Positions 35,210 through 46,980 are shown, counted from the stretch's first letter. The stretch is DNA of 64,000 bases from Culex pipiens pallens (GCF_016801865.2 NC_068937.1:8202207-8266206), one strand, 5' to 3'. A program made the numbers and translations. Notes: a model not told the origin generated them from the sequence alone.

Positions 35210-36575
35210 ACTGGATGACGAACGAGGTCAGCACTTCAATCTGCTGGGTCTTGGTTTTGCATCCACGCAGTGCAGCGGACATCTGTTTGAAAATATTGAG
35301 GAGTTCGGTTGAGGTGTAAAGATCATTACCATTTTCCTCAACTGCTGGTTCTTGGGTTGGTCTTGGCTCCTGGCTGAAGCCCGGTGGTGGCGGTCTCGGC
35401 TCCTGGCTAGAACCCGGCCGTGGATGATTCATCTCAGCTCTCTTCCTGGGATCCAACGGCAACGGTGCCAAGTTCGGTACCTGCCGTCGCGGCTGAAGAG
35501 GTGGAAAGTTTTGCTCCACCAGGGCTGGAGGAGTTCTACGACGCTGAGGCTGATTCTTCGTCGATGCTTGTTGCCGAATTTTCACGAACTCAGCTCTCTT
35601 GGGGCACTTTCGGTCGGTTGACGAGTGCTCACCGTTGCAGTTGAGGCACTTCACCAGCGAATCTTGGATGCACTGGGACGTGATGTGCGCATCAGTACCA
35701 CATTTGGCGCAACGACGCTTTAGGTGGCAGTTCTTACCTCCGTGCCCGAAGCCCAGGCAGTTGAAGCATTGTGTGACGTCACGGTGCACTGGTCGGTATC
35801 GCTCCCACGACACGATAATGTTGAAAACCGCTCGAATCGCCTTCAGCTCAGGAAGCGTCGTCGATCCCTTGGCCAAATGCAGCAGGTAGAGCTGGTCTCG
35901 GTACTTGATGTCTTTGTTGCGTCGGCTCATTTTGTGCACGGCCAACACATCCAGTTTCAAAACTTTTAGCTCGGCAGCTAATTCCTCCACTGGCATGTCG
36001 TACAGACCTCTGACGACGATTTTGAACGGCTTATCCATGACGACATCATGGGTAAAGTACTCCGCCTCGTTTTCGGTCAAGTAATCCTTGACCAGTTGAT
36101 AGTGCTGCCTGGATTGCACCAGCACCTTAAATCCGTCCTGACACAGACGAATGTTGCCTAGGACTTTCCCAGACTTGATGAGTTCAACCAGCCCCGCTCG
36201 AAAGTCGATCGTTGCTGCTGATTGCCGCACATAAAAAGGAGGCAGTTTCTCCTTTCGCTGTTTCACTTCATTCTCCTTTGCTTCCGCTACCTGGTCCTCG
36301 TCAGGCAGTCCAGCGAACTTGTTGTTCTTCAAAAGCTGCTCCTCGTGCGATGAAGAGTTCTCCTCCTCCTCATCCATCGGTACAGTACCGTCGCTCTTTT
36401 TCGTCTTTTTGCTGTTCGATGTCACTTCCAAAAGCACCTTCCTTTTGGAAATCCCCGGTTTTTGGCCATCAGTTGAGGCCTCAACCTTCCTTTTGGAAAT
36501 TCCCACTTTTTTGCCTGCTTGAGCCGCAGGTAGGGCAATATTGCCGGCGTTTTGCGCCGGGACGCGACGAGTCAT
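35199..36575 (-). CDS. Non-LTR ORF1: gag-like RNA-binding protein with three CCHC knuckles
   Basis: 458 residues. The N-terminus is Lys-rich with a repeated GISKRKV motif (about 25-30 and 41-47). The middle part (FKIVVRGLYDMPVEELAAEL to SWERYRPVHRD) matches the domain that precedes zinc knuckles in arthropod gag proteins. Three CCHC fingers follow: CFNCLGFGHGGKNC, CAKCGTDAHITSQC and CLNCNGEHSSTDRKC. The C-terminus is Pro-rich. It coats the element RNA in the ribonucleoprotein. The start ATG at 36575 is 42 nt from the 5' junction. Confidence 0.93.
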   Translation of the reverse strand: MTRRVPAQNAGNIALPAAQAGKKVGISKRKVEASTDGQKPGISKRKVLLEVTSNSKKTKKSDGTVPMDEEEENSSSHEEQLLKNNKFAGLPDEDQVAEAKENEVKQRKEKLPPFYVRQSAATIDFRAGLVELIKSGKVLGNIRLCQDGFKVLVQSRQHYQLVKDYLTENEAEYFTHDVVMDKPFKIVVRGLYDMPVEELAAELKVLKLDVLAVHKMSRRNKDIKYRDQLYLLHLAKGSTTLPELKAIRAVFNIIVSWERYRPVHRDVTQCFNCLGFGHGGKNCHLKRRCAKCGTDAHITSQCIQDSLVKCLNCNGEHSSTDRKCPKRAEFVKIRQQASTKNQPQRRRTPPALVEQNFPPLQPRRQVPNLAPLPLDPRKRAEMNHPRPGSSQEPRPPPPGFSQEPRPTQEPAVEENGNDLYTSTELLNIFKQMSAALRGCKTKTQQIEVLTSFVIQYGS

Positions 36576-36617
36576 GTTGATTCAGACAACCTTCACCAAC
36601 GAATGCTCGGATAACAA

Positions 36618-37125
36618 TTGTCAATTTTGTTAATTTTGTCATTTTTGTCAATTTTGTCAATTTTGTCAATTTTGTCAATTTTGTCAATTTTGTCAATTTT
36701 GTCAATTTTGTCAATTTTGTCAATTTTGTCAATTTTGTCAATTGTGTCAATTTTGTCAATTTTGTCAATTTTGTCATTTTGGTCATTTTGGTCATTTTGG
36801 TTATTTTGGTCATTTTGGTCATTTTGGTCATTTTGGTTATTTTGGTCATTTTGGTCATTTTGGTCATTTTGGTCATTTTGATCATTTTAGTCATTTTGGT
36901 CGTTTTGGTCATTTTGGACATTTTGGTCATTTTGATCATTTAGGTCATTTTGATCATTTAGGTCATTTTGGTCATTTAGGTCATTCAGGTCATTTAGGTC
37001 AATTAGGTCATTTTAGTCATTTGGGTCATTTTGGTCATTTGGTCATTTTGGTCATTTAGGTCATTTTTGTCATTTTAGTCATTTTGATCATTTATGTCAT
37101 TTCGGTCATTTAGGTCATTTGGGTC
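36618..37125. repeat. 9-bp satellite, right part: (TTTTGTCAA)n changing to (TTTTGGTCA)n
   Basis: Continues the array cut by the retrotransposon. At about 36772 the unit changes from ttttgtcaa to ttttggtca while keeping the 9-bp period. It becomes irregular after 36930 (atttaggtc units). Confidence 0.95.
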
Positions 37126-38734
37126 ATTCGAGTTGTTTTTGTATTTTTTTGTTATTTTGTAGAATCATTTCCATCTTCACAAAGAAATTCGTAGAATCAA
37201 GTCACTTGTGCATGCCGATGGCGTCCAACCACTTGGAGGATGATCTTCGAGCCCGAGGAATGCAAACATTTTTCTGCGAGCTTCTCTCGTTCTCGCTCGC
37301 TCGATGAGTCAGACTTCGAGGGAACGCACCGCGATATCATCGCCGATTTGATGACGCGTGGACTGGCACACGAGATTTATGGGACTGTTGATCGGAGGAA
37401 TGCATAATTAGCAGAGCCAAGTTCTATATGGTTGCCAACTTCCGATTTTGGAAGTGTGGAATTTTTTATTTGGGTTGGATTGTTGATCGATTTGGGACTT
37501 GGACGCAAATGTTTCCCGAAAAGGGGAGTCCTTAGGATAAACTTGAGAGATACTTCGGGGATCAATTGGACTCTTTTAAAAATAAACAACACGAAACCCT
37601 CAAATAAGACAGTAAGCAAGAGAATAACTCTCTTATATCTCTTTTTCTAAAAAATAAGGGCAAAGAGAGATTCTCTCTTGCTCACTATCTTGCCTACCCA
37701 AAAAAGCAACGCCAGCTCAAGAAGTTCAATTCAATTTCTACTTATTTCAAATTTGTTCAATCCAACCATGACCCTTTCAGCCAAGTTCATTCCCTTTGAA
37801 CTACTCTTCAAAATTGCGCTCTCCATCTGATCCGTTTTCCCTCACTTCCGAAACCACTCAACAACCTTCCACCACACAATTCAATCTTTACAAACCACGA
37901 ACCATTTATTAAACGGTCAGTTCCTCGGAAATTTCTCCAGTCTTTTTTTTCCGCAACTTTGGCGCTCATCACGAAAGCAAAAGTGGCGTGCACTCTCGTC
38001 ATCAAAGTGAGCGCGTTTAATTAGTTGCACTCTCTTTAAGGGAAATGATGCATTTTTCCGACATTTCTCTGGAGAATGTCAGTCACCACCGCAACATCCA
38101 AAAGGGAGAGGGTGGAGGGAATTCCAAGCTGTTTGTCTGTTATTTCGTAGAAAAAGAAAAAAAAACGTAATCGTGCCTTGCAATCTAGTTTGTGTTTTGC
38201 AGAAGAAGACACAATTATCTCCATTCATAAGTCACATTGCAGAAAAAAGAAACACACAAGACTCCACAAGTTGGTTTAATTTTCTGTGAAAAGGACCGAT
38301 TGTGGCGTAATGTAGCTGCGTGTACACGCAAGCCCTGTAATTTATGCCAACTCTATTTTTTTTTGGTCTCTCTTTCATTCAAGTTTCATTCAAACTGCGT
38401 GAACTGCGCTGGATGGGTTTAAGCTGATCAAAACATGGTCAACACTAGGGTAGAGGGACCTATTTTGTTAAAAATTACATTTGTTTCAATTCTTTTGAAA
38501 AAAAACTGACCAAACTTTGTAAAAAATATAAGAAATCTGTAACCTCACCCTATTGTTACAGTGTTCAACAAACGTTAGGGCGATTAATGTCGGCAGAAGC
38601 TCACAATTGCACGAGTGTGAGTCACGCGCCGCAAAGTTCGAAGCGCAGAGACGTTTGAAGTTGATGCACTGACTCCGACGATGGGAGCGAAATGAGTCTT
38701 AGCTTGGATCACCTAGTAGGGTGATAATTAAGTA
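37126..38734. other. Unique-looking DNA between satellites
   Basis: Moderate GC, with C/T-rich tracts (37260-37320 and 37600-37700). No exon with coding character was found. Short frames at 37119-37307 and 38237-38422 have no recognisable features. Confidence 0.4.
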
Positions 38735-38857
38735 ATTGACAAAATTGACAAAATTGACAAAATTGACAAAATTGACAAAATTGACAAAATTGACAAAATT
38801 GACAAAATTGACAAAGTTGACAAAATTGACAAAATTGACAAAATTGACAAAATTGAT
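38735..38857. repeat. Inverted block of the TTTTGTCAA satellite
   Basis: About 13 copies of ttgacaaaa, the reverse complement of the unit at 31.85-32.3 kb. It is directly followed by the opposite-orientation ttttggtca array, so an inversion breakpoint lies at about 38858-38900. Confidence 0.93.
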
Positions 38858-38889
38858 CATTTCGGTCTTTTTTTTGTGATTTTGGTCTT

Positions 38890-39995
38890 TTTGGCGATTT
38901 TTTTCATTTAGGTCATTTAGGTCATTTAGGTCATTTAGTTCATTTAGTTCATTTAGGTCATTTTGGTCATTTTGGTCATTTTGCTAATTTTGGTAATTTT
39001 GGTCATTTTGGTCATTTTGGTCATTTTGGTCATTTTTTTCATTTTGGTCATTTTGGTCATTTTGGTCATTTTGGTCATTTTGGTTATTTTGGTCATTTTG
39101 GTCATTTTGGTCATTTTGGTCATTTTGGTCATTTTGGTCATTTTGGTCATTTTGGTAATTTTGGTAATTTTGGTCATTTTGGTCATTTTGGTCATTTTGG
39201 TCATTTTGGTCATTTTGGTCATTTTGGTCATTTTGGTCATTTTGGTTATTTTGGTCATTTTGGTCATTTTGGTCATTTTGGTCATTTTGGTCATTTTGGT
39301 CATTTTGGTCATTTTGGTCATTTTGGTCATTTTGGCCATTTTGGTTATTTTGGTTATTTTGGTCACTTTGATCATTTTGATCATTTTGGTCATTTTAGTC
39401 ATTTAGGTAATTTTGGTTTTTTGCCATTCTTGGTCATTTTGGTAATTTTGGTAATTTTGGTCATTTTGGTAATTTTGGTAATTTTGGTAATTTTGGTAAT
39501 TTTGGTCATTTTGGTCACTTTGGTCATTTTGGTCATTTTGGTCATTTTGGTAATTTTGGTCATTTTGGTCATTTTGATTATTTTAGTTATTTTGGTCATT
39601 TTGGTTATTTTGATCATTTTGGTTATTTTGATCATTTTGGTTATTTTGGTCATTTTGGTCATTTTGGTCATTTTGGTCATTTTGACCATTTTGGTTATTT
39701 TGGTCATTTTGGTCATTTTGGTCATTTTGGTCAATTTGGTTATTTGGTCATTTAGGTCATTTTGGTCATTTTGGTCTAGGTCACTTAGGTCATTTTGGTC
39801 ATTTTGGTCATTTTGGTCATTTTGGTCATTTTGGCCATTTTTGTTATTTTGGTCATTTTGGTAATTTAGGTCATTTTGGTCATTTTGGTCAATTTGGTTA
39901 TTTGGTCATTTAGGTCATTTTGGTCATTTTGGTAATTTTGGTCATTTTGGTCTAGGTCACTTAGGTCATTTTGGTCATTTTGGGTTTTTGCCATT
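38890..39995. repeat. (TTTTGGTCA)n 9-bp satellite
   Basis: About 120 copies with frequent variants ttttggtaa and ttttggtta. A duplicated irregular segment (ttttggtctaggtcacttag) occurs at about 39768 and 39948, showing that blocks larger than one unit have been duplicated. Long open frames on both strands are artefacts. Confidence 0.95.
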
Positions 39996-40034
39996 TTTGG
40001 TCATTTTAGTATTTTTGTTCATTTGGGACATTTT

Positions 40035-40640
40035 GATATTTTAGTAATGTTGGTAATTTTGGTAATTTTTGTAATTTTTGTAATTTTTGTAATTTTTGTA
40101 ATTTTTGTAATTTTTGTAATTTTTGTAATTTTTGTAATTTTTGTAATTTTTGTAATTTTTGTAATTTTTGTAATTTTTGTAATTTTTGTAATTTTTGTAA
40201 TTTTTGTAATTTTTGTAATTTTTGTAATTTTTGTAATTTTTGTAATTTTTGTAATTTTTGTAATTTTTGTAATTTTTGTAATTTTTGTAATTTTTGTAAT
40301 TTTTGTAATTTTTGTAATTTTTGTATTTTTTGTAATTTTTGTAATTTTTGTAATTTTTGTAATTTTTGTAATTTTTGTAATTTTTGTAATTTTTGTAATT
40401 TTTGTAATTTTTGTAATTTTTGTAATTTTTGTATTTTTTGTAATTTTTGTAATTTTTGAAATTTTGGTAATTTTTGTAATTTTGGTAATTATGGTAATTT
40501 ATGTAATTTTGGTCATTTCGGTAATTTTGGTAATTTCGGTAATTTTGGTAATTTTGATAATTTTTGCTATTTTGGTCTTTTTGGTAAATTTGGTCATTTT
40601 GATCATTTTGATTATTTTGGTAATTTTGAACATTTCAAAA
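40035..40640. repeat. (TTTTTGTAA)n 9-bp satellite with a mixed tail
   Basis: About 45 copies of the unit to about 40470, nearly homogeneous, then mixed ttttggtaa, ttttgatca units to 40640. It keeps the 9-bp period of the neighbouring arrays. Confidence 0.95.
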
Positions 40641-41241
40641 ACCAATTTAAAAAAATTTAAACAATTTATTAAAGATTTTTATCATTTAAAATCAAAAGAA
40701 ATTTTTTTCAGATTTTCAAACTTTTATCCAATCAATATTTTCCAAAATTCCTGACTTTTCCCCCACAAAACAATATTTCAAACAACTAAATAAGTAAAAA
40801 GCTCGCACCAAAAAGAGAAACAGAAAAAAATGCTTTCACTCTCTCGTACCTCCACAACATCACGTGGAAAACAAAACACAATAACCAGCGTCATCATCGT
40901 CGTCATCGCCACGAGCCATCATTGAATATGGAGCATAAAAAAATAAGTTTTCGTTGTTTTTACTGCAGTCAACTAGTTGGTCTGTCTTAGCTTTTGAAAG
41001 TGAAAACAATGGCAGAGTTTCCCATGGTTGCTGCTGCTGCTGCCACCGAAAATTGAGAGTTTTTTTTATTAGGTGAAAATTTTTATTTAATTTTTGAAAA
41101 AAAAATCGAAAAAACTTAATAATTTAATATAAGAAAATTTTATGTTAGTTTTATAAAAAAAACCTTCTTTTTTAATTTATTTTAATTCTAAGTGACTTAA
41201 CCTGCCTAAAGCTAAACTCACATTTTTTGCGTCACTTCTTT
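40641..41241. other. Spacer DNA, nothing recognised
   Basis: AT-rich, with a short (tgctgc) stretch near 41030. No gene seen. Confidence 0.4.
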
Positions 41242-42547
41242 GGGTAATTCTCCGCCAACTCACACAGCAGTTGCCCCGACCCCTCTTCGATTTGCGTGAA
41301 ACTTTGTCCTAAGGGGTAACTTTTGTCCCTGATCACGAATCCGAGGTCCGTTTTTTGATATCTCGTGACGGAGGGGCGGTACGACCCCTTCCATTTTTGA
41401 ACATGTGAAAAAAGAGGTGTTTTTCAATAATTTGCAGCCTGAAACGGTGATGAGATAGAAATTTGGTGTCAAAGGGACTTTTGTGTAAAATTAGACGCCC
41501 GATTTGATGGCGTACTCAGAATTCCGAATAAACGTATTTTTTATCGAAAAAAACACTAAAAAAGTTTTAAAAATTCTCCCATTTTCCGTTACTCGACTGT
41601 AAAAAATTTTGGAACATGTCATTTTATGGGAAATTTAATGTACTTTTCGAATCTACATTGTCCCAGAAGGGTCATTTTTTCATTTAGAACAAAATTTTTC
41701 ATTTTAAAATTTCGTGTTTTTTCTAACTTTGCAGGGTTATTTTTTAGAGTGTAACAATGTTCCACAAAGTTGTAGAGCAGACAATTGCAAAAAATTTACG
41801 ATTTTACGAAAAAAAGTTTTGAAAAAGTTGGTCGTCATCGATCATGGCCATTCATGGTCACCCGCGACAGACACGGACGACGAAACAAAGAGAAACGCAA
41901 AAATTAACTTTTTCAAAACTTTTTTTCGTAAAATCGCGATAACTCGTGATGTTTATAAGCAAACCCCTTATGTCTATACATCAAAATTTTTGTAATTGTC
42001 TGCTCTACAACTTTGTAGAACATTGTTACACTCTAAAAAATAACCCTGCAAAGTTAGAAAAAACACGAAATTTTAAAATGAAAAATTTTGTTCTAAATGA
42101 AAAAATGACCCTTCTGGCACAATGTAGATTCGAAAAGTACATTAAATTTCCCATAAAATGACATGTTCCAAAATTTTTTACAGTCGAGTAACGAAAAATG
42201 GGAGAATTTTTAAAACTTTTTTAGTGTTTTTTTCGATGAAAAATACGTTTTTTCGGAATTCTGAGTACGCCATCAAATCGGGCGTCTAATTTTACATAAA
42301 AGTCCCTTTGACACCAAATTTCTATCTCATCACCGTTTCAGGCTGCAAATTGTTGAAAAACACCTCTTTTTTCGCATGTTCAAAAATGGAAGGGGTCGTA
42401 CCGCCCCTCCGTCACGAGATATCAAAAAACGGACCTCGGATTCGTGATCAGGGACAAAAGTTACCCCTTAGGACAAAGTTTCACGCAAATCGAAGAGGGG
42501 TCGGGGCAACTTTTCCCGATTTCGTGTGAGTTGGTAGAGAATTACCC
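41242..42547. mobile_element. 1.3-kb foldback element with ~600-bp inverted arms
   Basis: It starts GGGTAATTCTC and ends GAGAATTACCC. The two arms (about 41242-41838 and 41909-42547) are near-perfect inverted copies around a 70-bp centre rich in cgatcatgg. Both arms yield the same open frame of about 70 codons in opposite directions (41260-41472 and 42308-42529), which is an arm property and not evidence for a gene. A single interrupted arm is at 45630-46980. Confidence 0.92.
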
Positions 42548-43703
42548 CTTTCTTTTATAACTTTTTGGATGGGGGTGGAAATTACAGAAACGCCCCCCCC
42601 CCGCAGAAGTGGTTCATTGTGTTCGCTGTGTGTGGCTTTTTTTGTTGTTGTTTTATTTTGTGAATGGAACGGGTATTTTACTTCTCACTGCACTAGCAGA
42701 TTCGCAGAATGGACCAATTATCGCGCTTTATTTTGGTAATCGCCTTAATTATAGTCTCTCGTTTTGTTTTGACTGAAACGAACGGGAGGGAAAGATGGCT
42801 TAGATCAGTAGGAAAGATTAAGTATCGCATTCAAATTGAAACCATAAGTCACATAAGTTGAGCGATGAGAATTTCCCAAGAATTTTAAGGTTTATTTCCA
42901 TAAAGGCAATTCATTCATAAACCTCACACTAACAGTTTTTTTTCTTCAATTTCAAAACACATCTCCACGTTTAATTGAGAATCACGATAAGCATCTCAGA
43001 CCCATTCCGTCGATCCCTTGTAGTAGTAGAAGAAGAAGGGGGCATGACACATTAATTGGCATCAATTAAGGCCCGGTTTGGTGGCACATGCAATATGCTT
43101 CCACTTTGCAGTTTTGTTGACTGACTGCTGACCGGTCAATTCCAGCCAAGCTCAATTTAAATTGACGCGAAGAACACTGAATGAGTCAGGCTTAGGAGGG
43201 TTGAGCAAGTGTGATGATGTTGTTTTCAATCTTCGTTTTTAACTGCTTTTTGAATGAAGAAGCTTTTTTTTTAAACTTAGGCCTTACAACAAATTTGATT
43301 GTTTTTGTAGAAGAAAAATTACAGCTCAACTGACATGACGAATTTAATTTGATGTTGAGTTTACTTGCTTCAACGCAAAAAAATAAATAAAAATAAACAA
43401 AATTCTTTAAAAAAATATATATATATATAAAAATATGTATTATCATCTACTGAAGATCTAATACTTCAAATATTTGTTTTTCTAATGGCCTTAACACCTG
43501 CAGTATCAAAGAGTTCCCGATTGAATTTTAACTTCGGAGAGCTGTAATTTGGTCAAAAATTATCCAATTTAGATGACCAACAAGGTAGACCTAATTAATT
43601 ATCAATAACCTCGAAAACTTTACAAAAATAAAAATAATTATTAGTAATTATTATAACTAAATTTCAAGCTCAAGCATCAACCTATTATTTTCAAAGAAAA
43701 AAA
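42548..43703. other. Spacer DNA, nothing recognised
   Basis: It includes a C-run at about 42594-42602 and an (AT)n stretch near 43415-43428. No gene seen. Confidence 0.4.
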
Positions 43704-44154
43704 TACCCGGACAGACGGTAATAACAAAAATTCATGCCATTTCAATAACAAATAATGTTAAAATAACAGAAAGTGTTATTGAATCTTCTTGAAAAATCCA
43801 TTTTTGCATAAGAATTTAATAACAGTTCATGTTATCATAACAAAATTTGTTATTGATCTGATATTGCTTGAAAGTCAAAACAACTTGGAAATAACATTTT
43901 TTTTATGGAAGAATACTGCAAACTATTATTGGGATGATCGGATTAGTTGTTAAAATAACAAGAAATAATAACAAAGATTTGTTCGAAGAATAACAAAAAA
44001 TGTTATTAGTTCGTTATTGCAATAACAATCCAATAACAAAAAAATCATAACGCCGAATAACAAATTTTGTTATAAATAACATAATATGTTATTGGCCTAG
44101 CATTTTCAAATATCAAAAAATGTTATTCCCAAGTTATTTCCGTCTACTCGGGTA
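43704..44154. mobile_element. 451-bp MITE full of AATAACA / TGTTATT words
   Basis: Ends TACCCGGACAGACGGTAATA and, reversed, TACCCGAGTAGACGGAAATA, a terminal inverted repeat with few mismatches. The interior consists largely of aataacaaa and tttgttatt, often paired as short palindromes (for example ataacaaattttgttat). Confidence 0.75.
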
Positions 44155-44990
44155 ATATCAATGATTCCTCAAGAATTGTTCTAAGGGCGTAATCTGGACT
44201 CGTTTTGCCTAAAGTTCTCTGAATTTTAGAGATGCATTTGAAATGCCAACAAACCTTTTTAATGACATTTACATAATTTTTGATTTACTTGACACAAAAA
44301 ATATTCCGAATCATATAGATAAATAGTTGAATGACTTTCCCATGTAACTAAGGGTGAATGCGTTTATTATGGAACTACCCTGTTTGAGATTATTTTCTGA
44401 TATCCTTCCAAATCAAATGCAACGAGAATCAGCAAAATCGGTTAAGAACTTGCCGAAATACAGATGTATAGAGTAGCATTTCCAACTTTTTGGGCTACCT
44501 ATTGGGCTGCAAGTGTTAAATAACTATTCATATTCGTTTTTTCATTACTTTTAAAGGGCTTTTCACACATTTTATTTGAACTTTTTGTTTTTGTAACAAC
44601 TTAAAAAACTGAACTCCTACCTCAAATCAAATAATAGGCAGAATAAAAATCAGGCTGCTTTTTACTTAATCCAGAATTAAGAATTATACAATTTTTTCTA
44701 AAGTTTTACATCTCTTTTATCATTGATTCAAATCATAAAATCAAAGTCATAATCAATTTAGTTTTTCAACAAAATTTTGCACGAGGTCACGAAAATTTAG
44801 GCAAAAATTGTATGGACTTTCCTTGATAAGTTATTTAATAAAGTTTTGATTGATTAAAAGATCATGACTACTACTTAAGGTTTCCCATTCTCTCAATTTT
44901 AAACAATTTTTTTCGATTTCATCAAAAATCTAAAAAATAAGTCAATATTTATTTGTGGCTGAAAAATCAATGAACCATCCAAATTTTTTT
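44155..44990. other. Spacer DNA, nothing recognised
   Basis: AT-rich, no gene or clear element border. Confidence 0.4.
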
Positions 44991-45625
44991 TTTCGAAACT
45001 ACGTAGTCCTGTAAAAATTTGATTATTTAAAATAAATCTATCGAAACGTATTAAAAAATCTCAATTATGTTATGTCAATTTAAAAAAATAGAATTTTTTT
45101 TCAAAAAGACGTAGTTTTGTGAAAATGTGGACTATTTCACAAAACATATTGTAACTGTCGAAGTGTATGAAATTTACCCATTTTTTATGAAGTGTATGAA
45201 ATTTACCCATTTTGTAAAATACTAACATTTTGAGTATTTTTTTTTCGAAAATACGTAGTTTTTTTTTGAGTATTTAACAAAAAATATTATAACTATCAAA
45301 ATTTATGGAATTTTCGATCGTTTAATACTGTGAAATACTCACATTTTTATTATTTTTTCGGAAATACGTAGTTTTGTTTAAAAAAAAATATTTCGGAAAA
45401 AATATTATAACTATCGAAATTAATGGAAACTTTCTGATTATTTGATACCAATATTGGAAAATACTGATATTTTGTTTATTTTTTTTTTTCTAAAATACGT
45501 AGTTTTGTGAAAATTGTGAGTGTTTTCAAAAATGTTTGTAACTACTTTCTAAATTTATGAAAAATTCCCGACCAATTGATTTTCAAAAATACGTAGTTTT
45601 GATTTTTTTTGAGTATTTAACAAAA
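44991..45625. repeat. Second field of acgtagttttgtg repeats
   Basis: Five or so diverged units of cgaaaatacgtagttttgtg, gagtattt and a tatgaaatttacc phrase, of the same family as 15.6-17.9 kb. It runs directly into the foldback arm at 45630. Confidence 0.65.
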
Positions 45626-45629
45626 AATA

Positions 45630-46980
45630 TGGGTAATTCTCCACCAACTCACACGAAATCGGAAAAAGTTGCCCCGACCCCTCTTCGATTTTCGTGAAAC
45701 TTTGCTCTGAGGAGTGATTTTGGTCCCTGATAACGAATCCGAGGTCCATTTTTTCGATATCTCGTGACGGTGGGTCGGTGCGACCCTATTTAATTTATCT
45801 GGTTTTTTACTAAGACACGTTTTTCGATCTGGGGCAGCGAATGACCAAGAAGGTTAAAGCTGCCAGAAATAAATAAATTAACCCTCTACAACCTAACCCC
45901 GCCTTTAGACGGGCTTAGATCTAAAAAATCGCCAAAAATCAATTTTCCAACCGATTTTTGTTTTTTTAAAAAGCATTGGAAAGAAGAACTCTTAAAATTT
46001 TAGAAAATGTTAGGGTTAGAAGTTAAACTTGTTTCATGTGACTTTGCCAATGTTTTTAAAAATGTCTTTTTTTAGGGGTCAACTTTGGCAATGTTTTTTA
46101 CTAACATTTCCTATATTTTCAGTAAAAAGAAGTATGCAGTAATTTTTGTAGTGACCCAGACTATGCCTCTATGCATTTTTTTACAATTTAAATGATGATG
46201 GTGCGATTCTATAGCAGAAAATGTGAAAAACATGCAAAAAATTTGAAAAGTGACTGTAAAATCATGAAAAATTTAGATAGGCGAAATGTAATTATATTAG
46301 GTGGTAGAGTAGGCCAAATACTACCAAAAACAAACATAATCTAAACAAGATAAATGCAAATTAAAATACTAAAAATGAAACAAGAAAAACATAAAACAAG
46401 AGAAGTAAAGTTTTTCGTAGAACAAAAGTTGCTCAAAATGACCTCCTGAACATGGGAAAAATAAATATTTTCGAAAAAAAAATTTGGGCAGTAGAGGGTT
46501 AACAACAACAACGTTTTTCGATGATTTGTAGCTCGCAACCCTGAAGAGATAGAAATTTGGTGTCAAAGGGACCTTTGTGGAAAATTAGACGCCCAATTTG
46601 ATGGCGTACTCAAAATTCCGAAAAAAGTATTTTTCATCAAAAAAAAATAAAAAATAGTTTAAAAATCGCTGCCATTTCCCGTTACTCAACTGTCAAAAAT
46701 CGTGAGACATGTCATTTTATGGGAAATTTAATGTACTTTTTGAATCTGAAATAACCCAGAAGGGTCATTTTTTCATTTAGAACAAAATTTTTCATTTTAA
46801 AATTACGTGTTTTTTCTAACTTTGCAGGGTTACATTTTAGAGTGTAACAATGTTCTACAAAATTGTAGAGCAGACAAAAACAAAAATTATATGATAAATA
46901 ATCTATATATATCTTTATATATGATATAAAAACATAAGGGGTTTGCATGTATTCTTCACGAGTTATCAGATTTTTACAAA
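45630..46980. mobile_element. Single arm of the GGGTAATTCTC foldback element, interrupted
   Basis: It begins gggtaattctccaccaactc like the element at 41242 and continues in the same order (cccctcttcgattttcgtga, gatatctcgtgacgg, ggtgtcaaagggac, tgtaacaatgttctac) to about 46980. A TTAA MITE is inserted at 45882-46498. The second arm was not found. Confidence 0.8.
45882..46498 (+). mobile_element. 617-bp TTAA-flanked MITE nested in the foldback arm
   Basis: CCCTCTACAACCT to GGGCAGTAGAGGG with TTAA at 45878-45881 and 46499-46502. It has exactly the same length as 19260-19876 and is closely similar to it. Confidence 0.9.

Larger units (their letters stand above)
32311..36617 (-). mobile_element. 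Full-length Jockey-clade non-LTR retrotransposon
   Basis: It is a complete LINE-type element on the minus strand: short 5' leader, ORF1 (36575-35199), ORF2 (35209-32555), about 230 nt of 3' UTR with AATAAA-like sequence, and a poly(A) of 13 (T-run at 32311-32323). Both ORFs are uninterrupted. Absence of an RNase H domain and the three-knuckle ORF1 point to the Jockey clade. It sits inside the 9-bp satellite. The 12-mer ttgtcaattttg occurs at both borders (32299-32310, 36618-36629) and may be the target duplication, although the satellite itself would also give this. Confidence 0.93.

Noticed and set aside
31850..40640. CRISPR-like array
   Set aside because: Units are 9 bp with no unique spacers, in a eukaryotic context.
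38953..40754. Long Leu/Val/Ile and Thr-Lys-Met repeat ORFs
   Set aside because: Same cause: 9-bp TTTTGGTCA and TTTTTGTAA satellites.
41260..42529. Identical ~70-codon ORFs facing each other
   Set aside because: They are the two arms of one foldback element; a diverged copy at 46369-46566 does not conserve the protein.
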